From JADLGL01 sp963823045 (GTDB lineage Bacteria; Pseudomonadota; Alphaproteobacteria; Rhizobiales; Kaistiaceae), in contig CAWGKA010000009.1 of assembly GCA_963823045.1 (NCBI GenBank), positions 372,001 to 436,000 of the forward strand: DNA of 64,000 bases, given 5' to 3'. This document shows positions 45,344-54,706 of the stretch, one piece after another. The notes below the pieces were generated by a model. That model saw only the letters and a list, made by a program, of their open reading frames with translations. It searched no databases and had not been told where the DNA came from. The translations under genes were made by a program, and so were the position numbers. The stretch's first letter is position 1, and each line of letters opens with the position of its first letter.

Positions 45344-48300
45344 TCAAGTCTTGGTAACGACCGCATCACTGGGGTTGGCGAGATCGCGCGTGGTCAGTGC
45401 TATCTCGTATCTCATTCGAAGGGTTGCCGCCGTCGCAGCGCAACGCTGTAACAGGCGCGAAGCGGCCGCCGACTGATCCGCAATCATTTCGAGATTTGCG
45501 GCACAAAGCAGGTAGGCCGGCACGGCGATCGGATGGATGCGGGCCTGGCGCCGCAACGCCTTGCAGGCAGCGCGAGCCTGCGCGTATTTCCGCCCGCCCG
45601 CCGGCCGCCGCCGGCAAGACAGATCTTGAGCCATGCGCGCGCTACCATGAACACGGTCCAGTAGTAGAGCGGAAAGCTGAGGGTGGAACCCGTTATGAGC
45701 GTCAGCGCATCGGATGCGGCCGAACTTCCGCTCTTGCAAAGTCCTCTTTCTCGAGCGCAATCGTGGCCTCCAGGGCGCCCACTTCTTGACGAATGGTCGC
45801 CTCTTCGGCGGTGACCCCAGCTTCCAGCGCGGCGCGAATGCGCGACAAATCAACTTCGGCGGCGGCAACGTCGCCGCGCCTTAGATTGATGTAGGCGCGT
45901 TCTCGTACGGCTGAGATAACGGCGCGATGATCGTGATCGCGCTCGGCCGATTGGAGCATTGCCTCGACGTAATCTGTCGCCGCATTCCAGTCACCGCGAG
46001 AAGCATCAATTACAGTGTTGAGTTCGATGGCGGCCCGCCAACTGCGACGGTCGTTTGATTTCTCGGCGGCAGCAACCGCGTCGGCAACAAGACGTTGGGC
46101 CTGCTCCCATTCGCCGCCACTGATATGTGTGAGCGCGGCGACGGTCGATACCCAGATGTGGGCGTGTAGATCGTCGGTCTTGTGCAGCTCGCGGAGCGCA
46201 AGGGCGCGGTAGTGCCGCATGATCCGACGCGCGGGCACGACACCGGCAATGCCGGCGAGGTTGGCAGAAGCCAGCGCCTTGCCCGCCGACAGGCTGGCCC
46301 GCTCAGCAAGGTTCAACGAGCGTAGAGTCGAGTATATCGCCGGGACTGCCCTTTCGTTGAAGAAGTGGATTTCGGTCAGATATTCAAGGACTGCAAGAGC
46401 CTTCTCGACTTGATCACGACGGGTTTGCGATGGTCGCCGAACGGAAAAAGGAAGAAGCCGGCGACGGATCTGGGCAACCAGTTCCTTGAGAGTTGCGAGA
46501 AAAAGGATGGCGTTCATTCGGGGAACGGCGAACCCCAGAAGTCGAAGTCCCGCCTCTCCATGTCGCCGCGCATCTTCATAACGCGACAACCGATGGCAGG
46601 CGCTGCCGAGCGCCAAGTAAGCCTCGCAAAGCTGCGCATGCCGTGCGCGGCGGGCGTCGCCCTGTGAGATCTGCGTTTCCACGATTTCGCTGACTCTCTC
46701 GGCGAGGCCGGCCGCCTCGATATTGGCATAGCTGACAAGAGCCCTTCTGGCGGCACGCAATCCGTAGAGCACCGCCTGGTCTCTGTTTCCTGCAAGATCG
46801 AAGTGACGCGCGAGCTGTGCGTCGGCCTGTTCGGGCATTTGCGAAGATCGGCGCAGGATGGCCTGTGCGGCGAGACCGTGGAGGCGTCGCCGGTCGGCAT
46901 AGGACATTGACTGATAGACGATGTCCCGTAAGACGACATGCCGAAACGCGTAGGACCGTGTCGACAGATTGACCAAAAAAGCCGCTTCGATGAGGTCGTT
47001 CAACGCGGTGGCAACTGCACCGCCGGGGATGGTGGGAAAGAAGATATCTTGCTCATCCAACGTCACTGCTCCTGCGACGCTTATTCCCCGAAGCAGGGCC
47101 TTGTGCGTTTCAGCTAACTGATCAAATCGAGCGGTGACGATACCGTCCAACGTGCTTGGCGAGCCCGACTGCGACAACGACCGGCTGAGCTGTTCGCTGG
47201 CAATCTGAGGAGGGACGGCAAGGGAGGCGACCCCTTCCTTCACATTTATCAGGTTCTGCCTGAGAAGGACGGGCACGAGTTCTGTAATGAAGAGGGGGTT
47301 GCCGTCCGTCCAATCAAGGACGAGGTGCGCAAGGTCAGATGACGACGCGCGGGCCCCGGTGACCTGTGCTAGCATCTGACGCGTGTGATCGGCGTCGAGC
47401 CCCTTAAGCATCAGGAGCTTGGTACTTCTCGCTCGCGCAAGGCGATCATAGAGTTGGTCGGTGTGGGAGACGCGGCGAGAAGTACTCACAAGGAGCATCG
47501 GCAAGCTCGATTCAGCGACCAAGGTCAGCAAAGCCATGGAGTTGGAGTCGAGCCAGTGGACGTCCTCAATTGCGATCAGCTGTTTGGATGTCGCCGCGCG
47601 GCGTCGAAGGCATGCCAGCAACAGCCGTTGCGTTGTTGCCGACCGCGCCTCGCCGACCAACCGCAACGTTCGGTCGTTGTCAGAAAGTGGCAGACCGAGC
47701 ACCTCGGCGAGCAACGGTGCCAAATCCCGGTCTGCGCCGAGTTCGCGGGCAATGAATTCGATCGTTGCGGTAGGTTTGGAAGATGCGGATTCCGGCACGT
47801 CGAAGTGTGCGCGAAAAATCGGACGCCAAGCCAAGTAGGGTGAGGAGCGCTCACTCTCGTCGCCGCCGCCGACCAGGCAGTCGATTCTCTGACTGCGCGC
47901 GAGATCAAGCATGTTGCCGACCAGCGTCGACTTGCCGATTCCTGCCTCTCCTTCAATGAGAAAGCGCGAGGCGCGGGACGCGAGAAGTGCATCCACGCCC
48001 TCGTTCAGGAACGCCAGTTCGTCGTCACGGCCGACAGGCCGAGCCCCTGCCTGCACTCCTGCAACGACCAGATCCGTGATCTGGTAGGGTGCATAGGCGA
48101 CAAGCGGTTCGCCTATGCCCTTCAGCCGCCTGGGCGCAAGCTCGCGTGCTCGTATTCGCTGCTGGCGACCGGAGCGAGTTGTTTCATGGTCGCAGACGAC
48201 GCCGGCATTGAGTTGCATCAGTCGCGCGGCCAAGTTCATCACCGGGCCCACTAGCGTGAACAGCGTCACCTGGTTGGTCCCGCGCATGGTCGCACAAAAC

Positions 48301-49397
48301 ACGCGGCCGGTCGCGATGCCGGTCGACGTGGTCATTCCGTGTTCGGCCCATTTGCGATGAAGCGCGAGGGCCGCTCTTACCGCTCGACCGGGGTCATCTT
48401 CGCTGGCGCTGGGCGGCAGGCCAAATACGGCGAGAATGATCGTTCCGTTTTCGTCGTCCCTGACTTGATGGATATCTCCGCCATATCTGGAGACACAAGC
48501 TTGAGCTTCGGAGGTGGCTGCCTGGAGAGCGGCGAGTTGATCAATCGGTTTTGCGAGCGCTGGATGTTTGACAGAGAAGAAGACTGCGGTGACGGTTCGA
48601 AAGAGCCCGCTGACCGAGCCGTCGCCGGAATCCTGCGCCGCGACAGGGTCAGCGGTCTGAACAGCGGATTTGGTCGAGGCGAGCTCGGCCGATGATAGGG
48701 CGCGCCACCTTGGCGTGACAGCTCTGATACCGTTGAGACGGGCGAAGCCATCTTCCACAGGCGTAACGTCGGCGGCGAAGCCGACTAGCTGCAGTGCGCT
48801 TGCAGAGAGCACCGTGTCGCCGGGTCGGGCAAGCAGGGCCCCGGCCAGGCATTCCGCCAGTGGCACGCCCGATAAAATCATATGCCATTCGCGTTCGACG
48901 CCGCCAACCTCGAACTGGCAAAGCGATCCAACACCGATCGATGCGCGAAAGCTGAGAACCTGACCGTCGATCTTGGGGTGGGCCCTTCTTCTTTGCAGCT
49001 CGGAGGCGGTCTCGCATGCTAGGGTCGCTGCTTCTGACATGTCGGCGACAGATCCCCCGCCTACCCAAGCGATGATGACCGCGTCTCCCGCGAGCAAGGC
49101 TACTTCGCCGCCATGTCGCGCTGCGATCCTGGCGACGGTGCCTATGAACTCGTCAATGAGGGAAGCCAAACGCTCGGCTCCAGCCGGGCCCCCTGCCACC
49201 ATCTTGTCCGTAAGCGCGGTGAACGCGACGATATCCGCACGCAACAGCACCGCCTCCCGGCATTCCAGGTCCGGCTCGGTGGTTGAAGAAACGCGTTGCA
49301 GGAGCGAGCGGCGAAAGCGAGGGATCGGTCCCGATGGGTGGATTCCCTGCAAAGGACCGTCGGCAAGTTCTGATCTTAAATCGTCTTGTAGCGCCAT
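45344..49397 (-). CDS. Soluble-adenylyl-cyclase-like protein: two class III cyclase domains, P-loop ATPase, TPR-like tail; two frameshifts
   Basis: The protein has 1351 residues after two single-base deletions near 45715 and 45610 are bridged. Cyclase domain 1 (about 48-235) has metal Asp residues Asp55 (LLRADIVAFTALT) and Asp105 (ALLAGDAVIIAW). Domain 2 (about 265-435) lacks the first Asp (VTAVFFSVKHPAL) but keeps ILAVFGLPPS, GIATGRVFCATMRGT and TLVGPVMNLAARLMQ. A STAND-type ATPase follows with Walker A EGEAGIGKSTLV (about 482-493) and IAIEDVHWLDSNSM. The last 500 residues are helical repeats. The domain order and C2 sequence resemble human ADCY10 (soluble adenylyl cyclase). No membrane segment is seen. 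Activity is not assured because the family includes degenerate regulators. Confidence 0.85.
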
Positions 49398-49476
49398 CCG
49401 CCCCCCCGTCGCAGATGCTCAGACGATGATCCAGCATAGCACAGTTGGCGCGGCCCGATACATTTCGCAGGCGAGG

Positions 49477-50064
49477 CTAATCTGGCCGCTCGTGAATCTC
49501 GTCGCCAGATGACCTAGGCTTCTGGCGGGAATCTCCAATCAGACGCCTGATCTCACTGACTATGCTGGCCGAACGGGGCATTCCGCCTTTCGACGGTTTC
49601 CAATCGGCGATCTCCAATCCCACCGTCGGTTCCATGACTGCGAAACCGGATTTGCGCAGGGTTCTGACGTTCCTTTGCGTGGCGGCGCTGTCCCACATCA
49701 TGCCGTTCATGGAAGGCACGAACAGAACTTGGCGCGGGGCGCTGGCAATGGCGACCGACACTGCGTCATCGCAGATTCCAGCGGCGGCCTTGCCCAGAAT
49801 GTCTCCAGTCGCCGGCATGACAACCATCAAATCCGTATCGGCAAACATGGATTTCGCCAGCTCAATCCGGTCCTCGACCGCATCGATGACTACATTGGTG
49901 CTGGAGAGGCGCTGGAGCGTAAGCGGCGCAACGAACTGACGCGCTGCTTGAGACAGGATCACTTGAACGGCAAAACGTTCGCGATCACGCAATCGGGTGA
50001 TGAAGGACGGCACGGCCACTGCGCCGATCGATCCTGTCACGCAGAGAACAAGACGATCCGACAA
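49477..50064 (-). CDS. Flavoprotein of the HFCD family (EpiD/Dfp/UbiX-like)
   Basis: This FMN-dependent, Rossmann-like protein has about 195 residues from TTG 50064, which has GGGAGG 6 nt upstream; an ATG at 50100 gives a longer form. The glycine-rich start RLVLCVTGSIGAVAVPSFI binds FMN. VVMPATGDILGKAAAGICDD corresponds to the PASANT segment, and FVPSMNGMMWDSAATQRNV to the PxMNxxMW motif of cysteine decarboxylases. Family roles are pantothenate synthesis, lantibiotic C-terminal decarboxylation and prenyl-flavin synthesis. The island context argues against a housekeeping role. No obvious RiPP precursor is seen beside it. Confidence 0.75.
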   Translation of the reverse strand: MSDRLVLCVTGSIGAVAVPSFITRLRDRERFAVQVILSQAARQFVAPLTLQRLSSTNVVIDAVEDRIELAKSMFADTDLMVVMPATGDILGKAAAGICDDAVSVAIASAPRQVLFVPSMNGMMWDSAATQRNVRTLRKSGFAVMEPTVGLEIADWKPSKGGMPRSASIVSEIRRLIGDSRQKPRSSGDEIHERPD

Positions 50065-50250
50065 CAAACCCCTCCCGAGATGCAGGCAAACGAACAACAA
50101 GAATTAACACGGATCAACTGCTGGGCGTTGTCTGTCGACGCGAGGCGGGCCGACATCGCCTTGACTAATCACAGTCAACTTACCTCGACCACAGCGGTGC
50201 GAACTCGTGATCCCGAAGCGGTTCCTGACGGCGCCGAGATCGTCGCCTCC

Positions 50251-50448
50251 ATGAAGCGGGCGGTCGTCGCTGACGACGGCGTCGTTGAGTGGACTGAGCT
50301 GTGCTTCTGTCCCACGCCGCTGCAGCACGAACGCGCGACCGTTCTCGACACCTACTTCGACGGCATCACCACAGAGCCCGAATTGGCGCATCGGACGTTC
50401 GAGGGCACGCCGCTTATGCGGCACCTGGAGTTGCAGGCCCAAGGATGA
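50251..50448 (+). CDS. Small protein of unknown function
   Basis: This 65-residue frame reads MKRAVVADDGVVEWTELCFC and continues PLQHERATVLDTYFDGITTE, ending EGTPLMRHLELQAQG. The composition looks coding (varied residues, no GC-driven arginine bias). Upstream codons stay open, so the true start may be earlier (GTG near 50197). It faces away from the flavoprotein gene. I do not recognise a family. The CFC pair could bind a metal or be modified, but this is speculative. Confidence 0.45.
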   Translation: MKRAVVADDGVVEWTELCFCPTPLQHERATVLDTYFDGITTEPELAHRTFEGTPLMRHLELQAQG

Positions 50449-50839
50449 CGCGGACTATCGCAGCTGAGGAGTTGATGGGATATATATACCCCCGGACCGC
50501 GGCGCCTCGGGAAGCGGAAGCGCTCGCGCGCCAGGTCGATCCGGCTCACGCCCGACCGGGCGACCGGACGCGCTGCCCGACCGGGCGACCGGACGAGTTG
50601 TCCGAGTCTGTCTCGCGCCCAGCGCAACAATCGTCGGTGCGACTTCAACCCTGTCTGGGTGGTGCTCAATGATCGTGCGAGACCGCGTCGCGCCGCGACC
50701 TTGGCCCTGCTCGATCCCCGCTCGGTTGCAGCCGTGGTTACAGCGATATGGCGGCAGAGGCGTATCGGGATAAATTGTGCAGCGAATTTCGGCGTGTTTC
50801 CGTTTTCGGTGACTTCAACCGTCGCCAGGAACCGCTGAC
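50449..50839. other. Non-coding region upstream of the integrase, with tandem repeat and inverted att-arm word
   Basis: Two 21-bp copies of GCCCGACCGGGCGACCGGACG lie at 50550-50570 and 50575-50595. CCGTGGTTACAGCG at 50732-50745 is the exact inverse of a word next to the left attachment site (42717-42730). GGATATATATACCCCC near 50478 resembles CATATATACCCCCTCC near 54306. A frame from about 50446 (MTRTIAAEELMGYIYP) is open to 50672 but looks non-coding after 40 codons. Confidence 0.5.
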
Positions 50840-52010
50840 ATGAGCTTCTCCGTCAATATCACCAAGCGCGTTCGGACGCGTCGCCTTCGCGACGGATCAG
50901 TCGTCAAGCAGGCGCGATGGGTCGCCAACTACATCGACCCGTGTCAGCGGCAAGCGCCGGCAGCAGTTCTTCGAGACGCACAAGGCGGCGTCGGCGCGCG
51001 GACCGAGCTGGTCGCGCATGGTCGCCACCGACACCTACGTCGACCAGCGCCGGCGCCGACGATCGCCGAGGCGCTCGACCACTGGCTCGAGGACAAGGCG
51101 GCCAAGGTGAAGGCGAACACGCTTGCTGCGGCTACAGGTCGTCGTCGCTCATATCGCGCCGGCCTCGGGCAAGCGTCGAAGGCCTGATCCGACCTCACCA
51201 CCGCCGACATCCGCATGTGGCATCGGCAGGTGACCGAGCGAGCCGGCGCCTACACCGCCAACCGCGCGAAGTCGCATCCTGAGGTCGATCCTGGCGCTGG
51301 CCGAGGAGGACTTCGGCGTCCGCGCGCCGTCCATGCCGGAAGGCCTCGGCCGCGGCCGGCAGAAGATGAAGAAGGCCATCCTGATGCCCGACCAGATCGC
51401 CGCGATCATCGAGGAGGCGCGGCGCGACCCGAGCGCGGCATCTACTACGCCTTCCCGTTCCTGGCCGGCACGCGGCCGAGCGAGCAGCTCGGGCTGCTGT
51501 GGGAGGACGTCGACTTCGACGCCGGCGTCATCCGCATCCGCCGCATCCAGGAGCGCGACGGCAGCCTCACCGCCATGACGAAGACCGAGGCCGGCACGCG
51601 CGAGATCCCGATGGGGCGCGACGCTGCGCGAGATGCTGCTGGCGTGGCGCGTGCGCTGCCCGCGGCGTGCACGGCGAACTGCACGCGTGTTCCCGGGTCC
51701 CGGCCGGCTGGAGCCCTGGCCGAAGCCGCGCATCGGCGGCGGTGGGCCGCTGCTCTATCAGAACTTCGCGCACGGCGCTATTGGGCGCCGGTGTTCAAGA
51801 AGCTCGGCCTGCCCTACGTCACGCCGCACTCGGCGCGGCACAGCTACATCTCAACGATGCAGGCGCAGGGGTCGAGGTCGGGGCCGTGGCGAAGCTCGCG
51901 GGCCACGCACGGCGGTCGTGACGCTCGGCCACTACACGCAAGCGGTCAGAGGCGGGGCGGTCGCAGCGGAGGCGCTGGAGAAGGCGTATCGAGCCGAATT
52001 TACGGGCTAA
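50840..52010 (+). pseudogene. int: Phage-type tyrosine integrase, multiple frameshifts
   Basis: Joining frames gives about 385 residues of a site-specific recombinase. The N-terminal part (MSFSVNITKRVRTRRLRDGS) is an AP2-like arm-binding domain. SAM-like core-binding residues read PTIAEALDHWLEDKAAKVKA. The catalytic domain has the first Arg in FLAGTRPSEQLGLLWEDVDF, the HxxR box in TPHSARHSYISTM and the nucleophile Tyr in VTLGHYTQAV. At least six frameshifts, both insertions and deletions, are needed, more than in any other gene here, so real decay is possible. It presumably inserted the island at tRNA-Gly. It is read toward the right attachment site, 2.5 kb away. Confidence 0.8.
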
Positions 52011-52131
52011 CTGGCTCCATTCTGCCGTTTTTCAGACCACTGTACCAATATTTGCGCCGTGAACGATCGAATATGCGGCGCGTGGTGTTGACATGCGTCG
52101 GCCATATTCCCATATCTGGGCGGAACGCAAA

Positions 52132-52415
52132 ATGTCGCAGAATATCGGAGAAATATTCATGGATGCCGCGGTCGACCGGACCCCTTCGGGTGTATCCGCG
52201 AAGCACAAGAAGTTCAGGAGAGCTTGCTGAGGCCCGAACCAATCGAGCCCTAGAGGCAATCTCGACGGATCGGAAATCTCTCCAATCGGCAGCTCTACGA
52301 GTTCACCGACGACGAAGCACGCAAGATAATCAAGGCGCTCAGAGACGCGGTGGGCGAGATCGACACCAAATTCACTGGGCAGCGCGGGAAGCCGGACAAC
52401 AGATTTAAGCTGTAG
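52132..52415 (+). CDS. Small protein upstream of the GHKL ATPase, frameshifted
   Basis: About 94 residues are read with frame corrections: MSQNIGEIFMDAAVDRTPSG, AKHKKF, then, in another frame, RQLYEFTDDEARKIIKALRD and TKFTGQRGKPDNRFKL to the stop at 52413-52415. The final 40 residues are convincingly coding (helix-rich, charged). The stop codon lies inside the GTAGGAG that serves the next gene, so the two are translationally coupled. I do not recognise a family; it is probably a partner of the ATPase. Confidence 0.6.
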
Positions 52416-52424
52416 GAGCCGCCG

Positions 52425-54247
52425 ATGAACAAAACACGTCAAATAGAGGCCTGAACGTCGCGGACGAGGATTTTCTTGTCGCCAGCATGATCGACCGGTG
52501 CCCCAAGACCATGATGCTTCGAGAGCTGGTCAAGAATGCGCTCGAAGCGGCCGAGCAATCGACGGTCGGTGGAAAGCTAGTCCGGATCGAATTGACGGTG
52601 ATCGAAGGCGTTCGGAAGCTCACCATATGGAACACGGGCCCGGGTATGAGCGACGCCGAATTGCACAGCATGTGCGATCTCGCTGCCTCGATCGGCAAAG
52701 AGAAGGGCCTCGACGCCAACTTCGGTATGGGGGCAAAGGTCGCTTCATTGCCCTCCAATCAACACGGGTTACGCTACCGATCCGCGAAGGATGGCACTGT
52801 CAGCGAGGTGATCCTCTGCAAGCGTGATGGCGTTTATGGACGGCTAATACGTCACGACAGCAGTGGCGAGCCGCTAGGTCAGGTGGTCGATGTCACCGAC
52901 GTTGCGGCAACCGAGGGGCACGATCTGTCGTTCGATTGGACCGAAGTTGTGCTCTTAGGCAACCGCGTGGACCAAGACACGGTCGCGGATCCATATGATG
53001 GTGATCCGAAAGTCGATTCCAACTGGATTGGAACGTACCTCTACCATCGGTTCTTCAGCATACCGCCAGGGGTCGAGGTCCGATTGGCGGACAGCGTGCA
53101 CGCCCTTGATGGAACCCGCCAATTCGAGCCTATCTCTCGGCGAGAAGCGAAGTTCACGCGGACGGAAACTGTTGAGGTAAGAGGGCAACATCTTCATTCA
53201 CTACCTTTATGACGAACCAGACTCGAAGTCGCCGGGCACAATCGATCCAGTGTAGGATCGATATCCTCCGGCATCAGCACATGCTCGATCGTTTACCGCG
53301 ATGAGATGTATGACCTTCGAAAGCAGCGAGGATGGACGTTCGACGCCCCCATCTTCGGAATTCCTTTCGGTGCCAGACACATCTCTGTTCACATTGAGAT
53401 TCCGACTAGCTACGCGGTTCTCCCCGACGGATATCGCCAATTCCTCCGATACACCGATGGTGAGCAGTCGCACGTCACCGCCGAGGACTTTGCTGCGCTC
53501 GTTCGCGACCATAGGCCCGACTGGTTGCGTGAGATCATCCGAAGTTTTGCTCCGCATACCGGCGCATCGAACGATGACATACGCTCGGAGCTTCAGCGCC
53601 TCTTGAACGATCTTCGAGTTACGACGGACACGCCGCGAGTTGAACTAGCAGGCGAGATATCGGTCAATCGCGGCTCAGGGCGAGTTGCCACAACACTCGC
53701 CACCGGAAACGGTGGTGACGGCGGAGGCCTAGCGACAGCTCGGACCAGGAGCGACCTGTCTGTCGCCACAGAGGGTACTCGCAAGGCGCGTATGACTGAA
53801 AATCAGGAGCGCGCACCGGAGATCATCGAACTCGAGGACGATCAAGAGATTGCCGACAAAGGCATCAAGGGACGAGCCGGGCGATATTATATTGAGACTG
53901 GGCAACTCTTCATCAATCTGAAATACCCAGCGATTGCCGCCCTCGAGGATTTGCTCGTGACTGAATACGCGCACGTCGAGGACTCCGATCTCATGCGGCA
54001 AACAGCGCTCGACCTTGCGCGACACACTGTCAAAATGCAGGTCGGACGCTATGTCGTCTTCGGCCTGGCGAAGCGCCTAAACAAGGAGTGGGATCACGAG
54101 AGTATGGTGCGTGCGCTTGAGCCGGAAAGCCTTTCAGTGGCAGCGGACAACTACATCGACGCGCTGTACGCTGTCAGGAAGAAGATGAGCAAGACGCTCA
54201 AGACCTTGGCCGGCAAAACCGCGGACGGCTCCTTGGCAGCAGCCTAG
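52425..54247 (+). CDS. GHKL (Hsp90-like) ATPase of unknown function, three frameshifts
   Basis: The protein has 607 residues after correcting shifts near 52449, 53184 and 53245. The N-box is MMLRELVKNALEAAEQ (Glu34, Asn38). The G1 box is TIWNTGPGMSDAEL, with Asn70 where Hsp90, MutL and gyrase B have Asp. The G2 region is GLDANFGMGAKVASLPSNQ. A transducer-like middle region (GNIFIHYLYDEPDS, DEMYDLRKQRGWTFDAPIFG) and a C-terminal domain (RAGRYYIETGQLFINLKYPA, LARHTVKMQVGRYVVFGLAK) do not match Hsp90 or MutL. Similar proteins occur in bacterial islands without assigned roles. It ends 184 bp from the right repeat. A defence or stress role is inferred only. Confidence 0.75.
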
Positions 54248-54430
54248 TCCGATGCTTCGAAGCATCGCACTTCGCCCGAAGCGCATGCCCCCCGTAGTAT
54301 GGGCGTCATATATACCCCCTCCCGCCGAGCAATCTCGGGCGGAAGAGGCCCAACCTTCTTTCGAAACAAAACAAGGTCGGAGTTGCCGAAAGGTATTGCG
54401 AGCCGGCTAGGCCATCGACCTTGTTCGTCG

Positions 54431-54606
54431 ATGTAACCACGCTGTAACCGCGGGCCCATTTTCGGGCCTCTCTGAGGCGCGCGTTCACGCCTCGTTTCCG
54501 AGGCCGTCATGCCCTCAGAAACCGCGGTCTTCCGCCACTTTGTGCCAATCGGAAGATTTGGAGCGGGCGATGGGATTCGAACCCACGACCCCAACCTTGG
54601 CAAGGT
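54431..54606. repeat. tRNA-Gly-derived direct repeat, copy 3 (right attachment site)
   Basis: It covers the 3' half of the intact tRNA-Gly (54559-54606) and 128 bp of flank on the island side, nearly identical to copy 2 at 42708-42881. Paired CTGTAACC-type words lie at 54432-54450. Confidence 0.85.
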
Positions 54607-54633
54607 TGTGCTCTACCCCTGAGCTACACCCGC
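54559..54633 (-). tRNA. tRNA-Gly (anticodon GCC)
   Basis: The 75-nt gene including encoded CCA starts GCGGGTGTAGCTCAGGGGTA and has the anticodon loop CTTGCCAAG and the T-arm GTGGGTTCGAATCCCAT. The acceptor stem GCGGGTG/CGCCCGC has one G-U pair. Its 3' half is repeated at 42117-42162 and 42834-42881, which shows it is the target of site-specific integration and is restored by the island. Confidence 0.97.
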
Positions 54634-54706
54634 TCGGCGCCCGCGAGGGCGCGACGGACATGCATATCGCCGAAGGACGGGGCGAATGCAAGGCCCGTCG
54701 CGGCGG

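Larger units (their letters stand above)
42834..54606. mobile_element. Integrated genomic island in tRNA-Gly(GCC), about 11.7 kb
   Basis: The element is bounded by identical 48-bp copies of the tRNA-Gly 3' half (42834-42881 and 54559-54606). The right copy restores an intact tRNA. The crossover is placed in the anticodon loop, a standard target of tyrosine integrases. Inside are a damaged tyrosine integrase (50840-52010), a Crp/Fnr regulator, a soluble-adenylyl-cyclase-like protein, a flavoprotein, DUF6950, and a small protein/GHKL ATPase pair. Several of these genes look less GC-rich than the flanks. There are no conjugation genes, so it is an island or satellite, not an ICE. Confidence 0.8.

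Noticed and set aside
45344..45868. A separate 174-residue gene after the cyclase-like gene
   Set aside because: Its first half is arginine-rich noise, and its second half continues the helical-repeat tail of the cyclase-like protein once two frameshifts are bridged.
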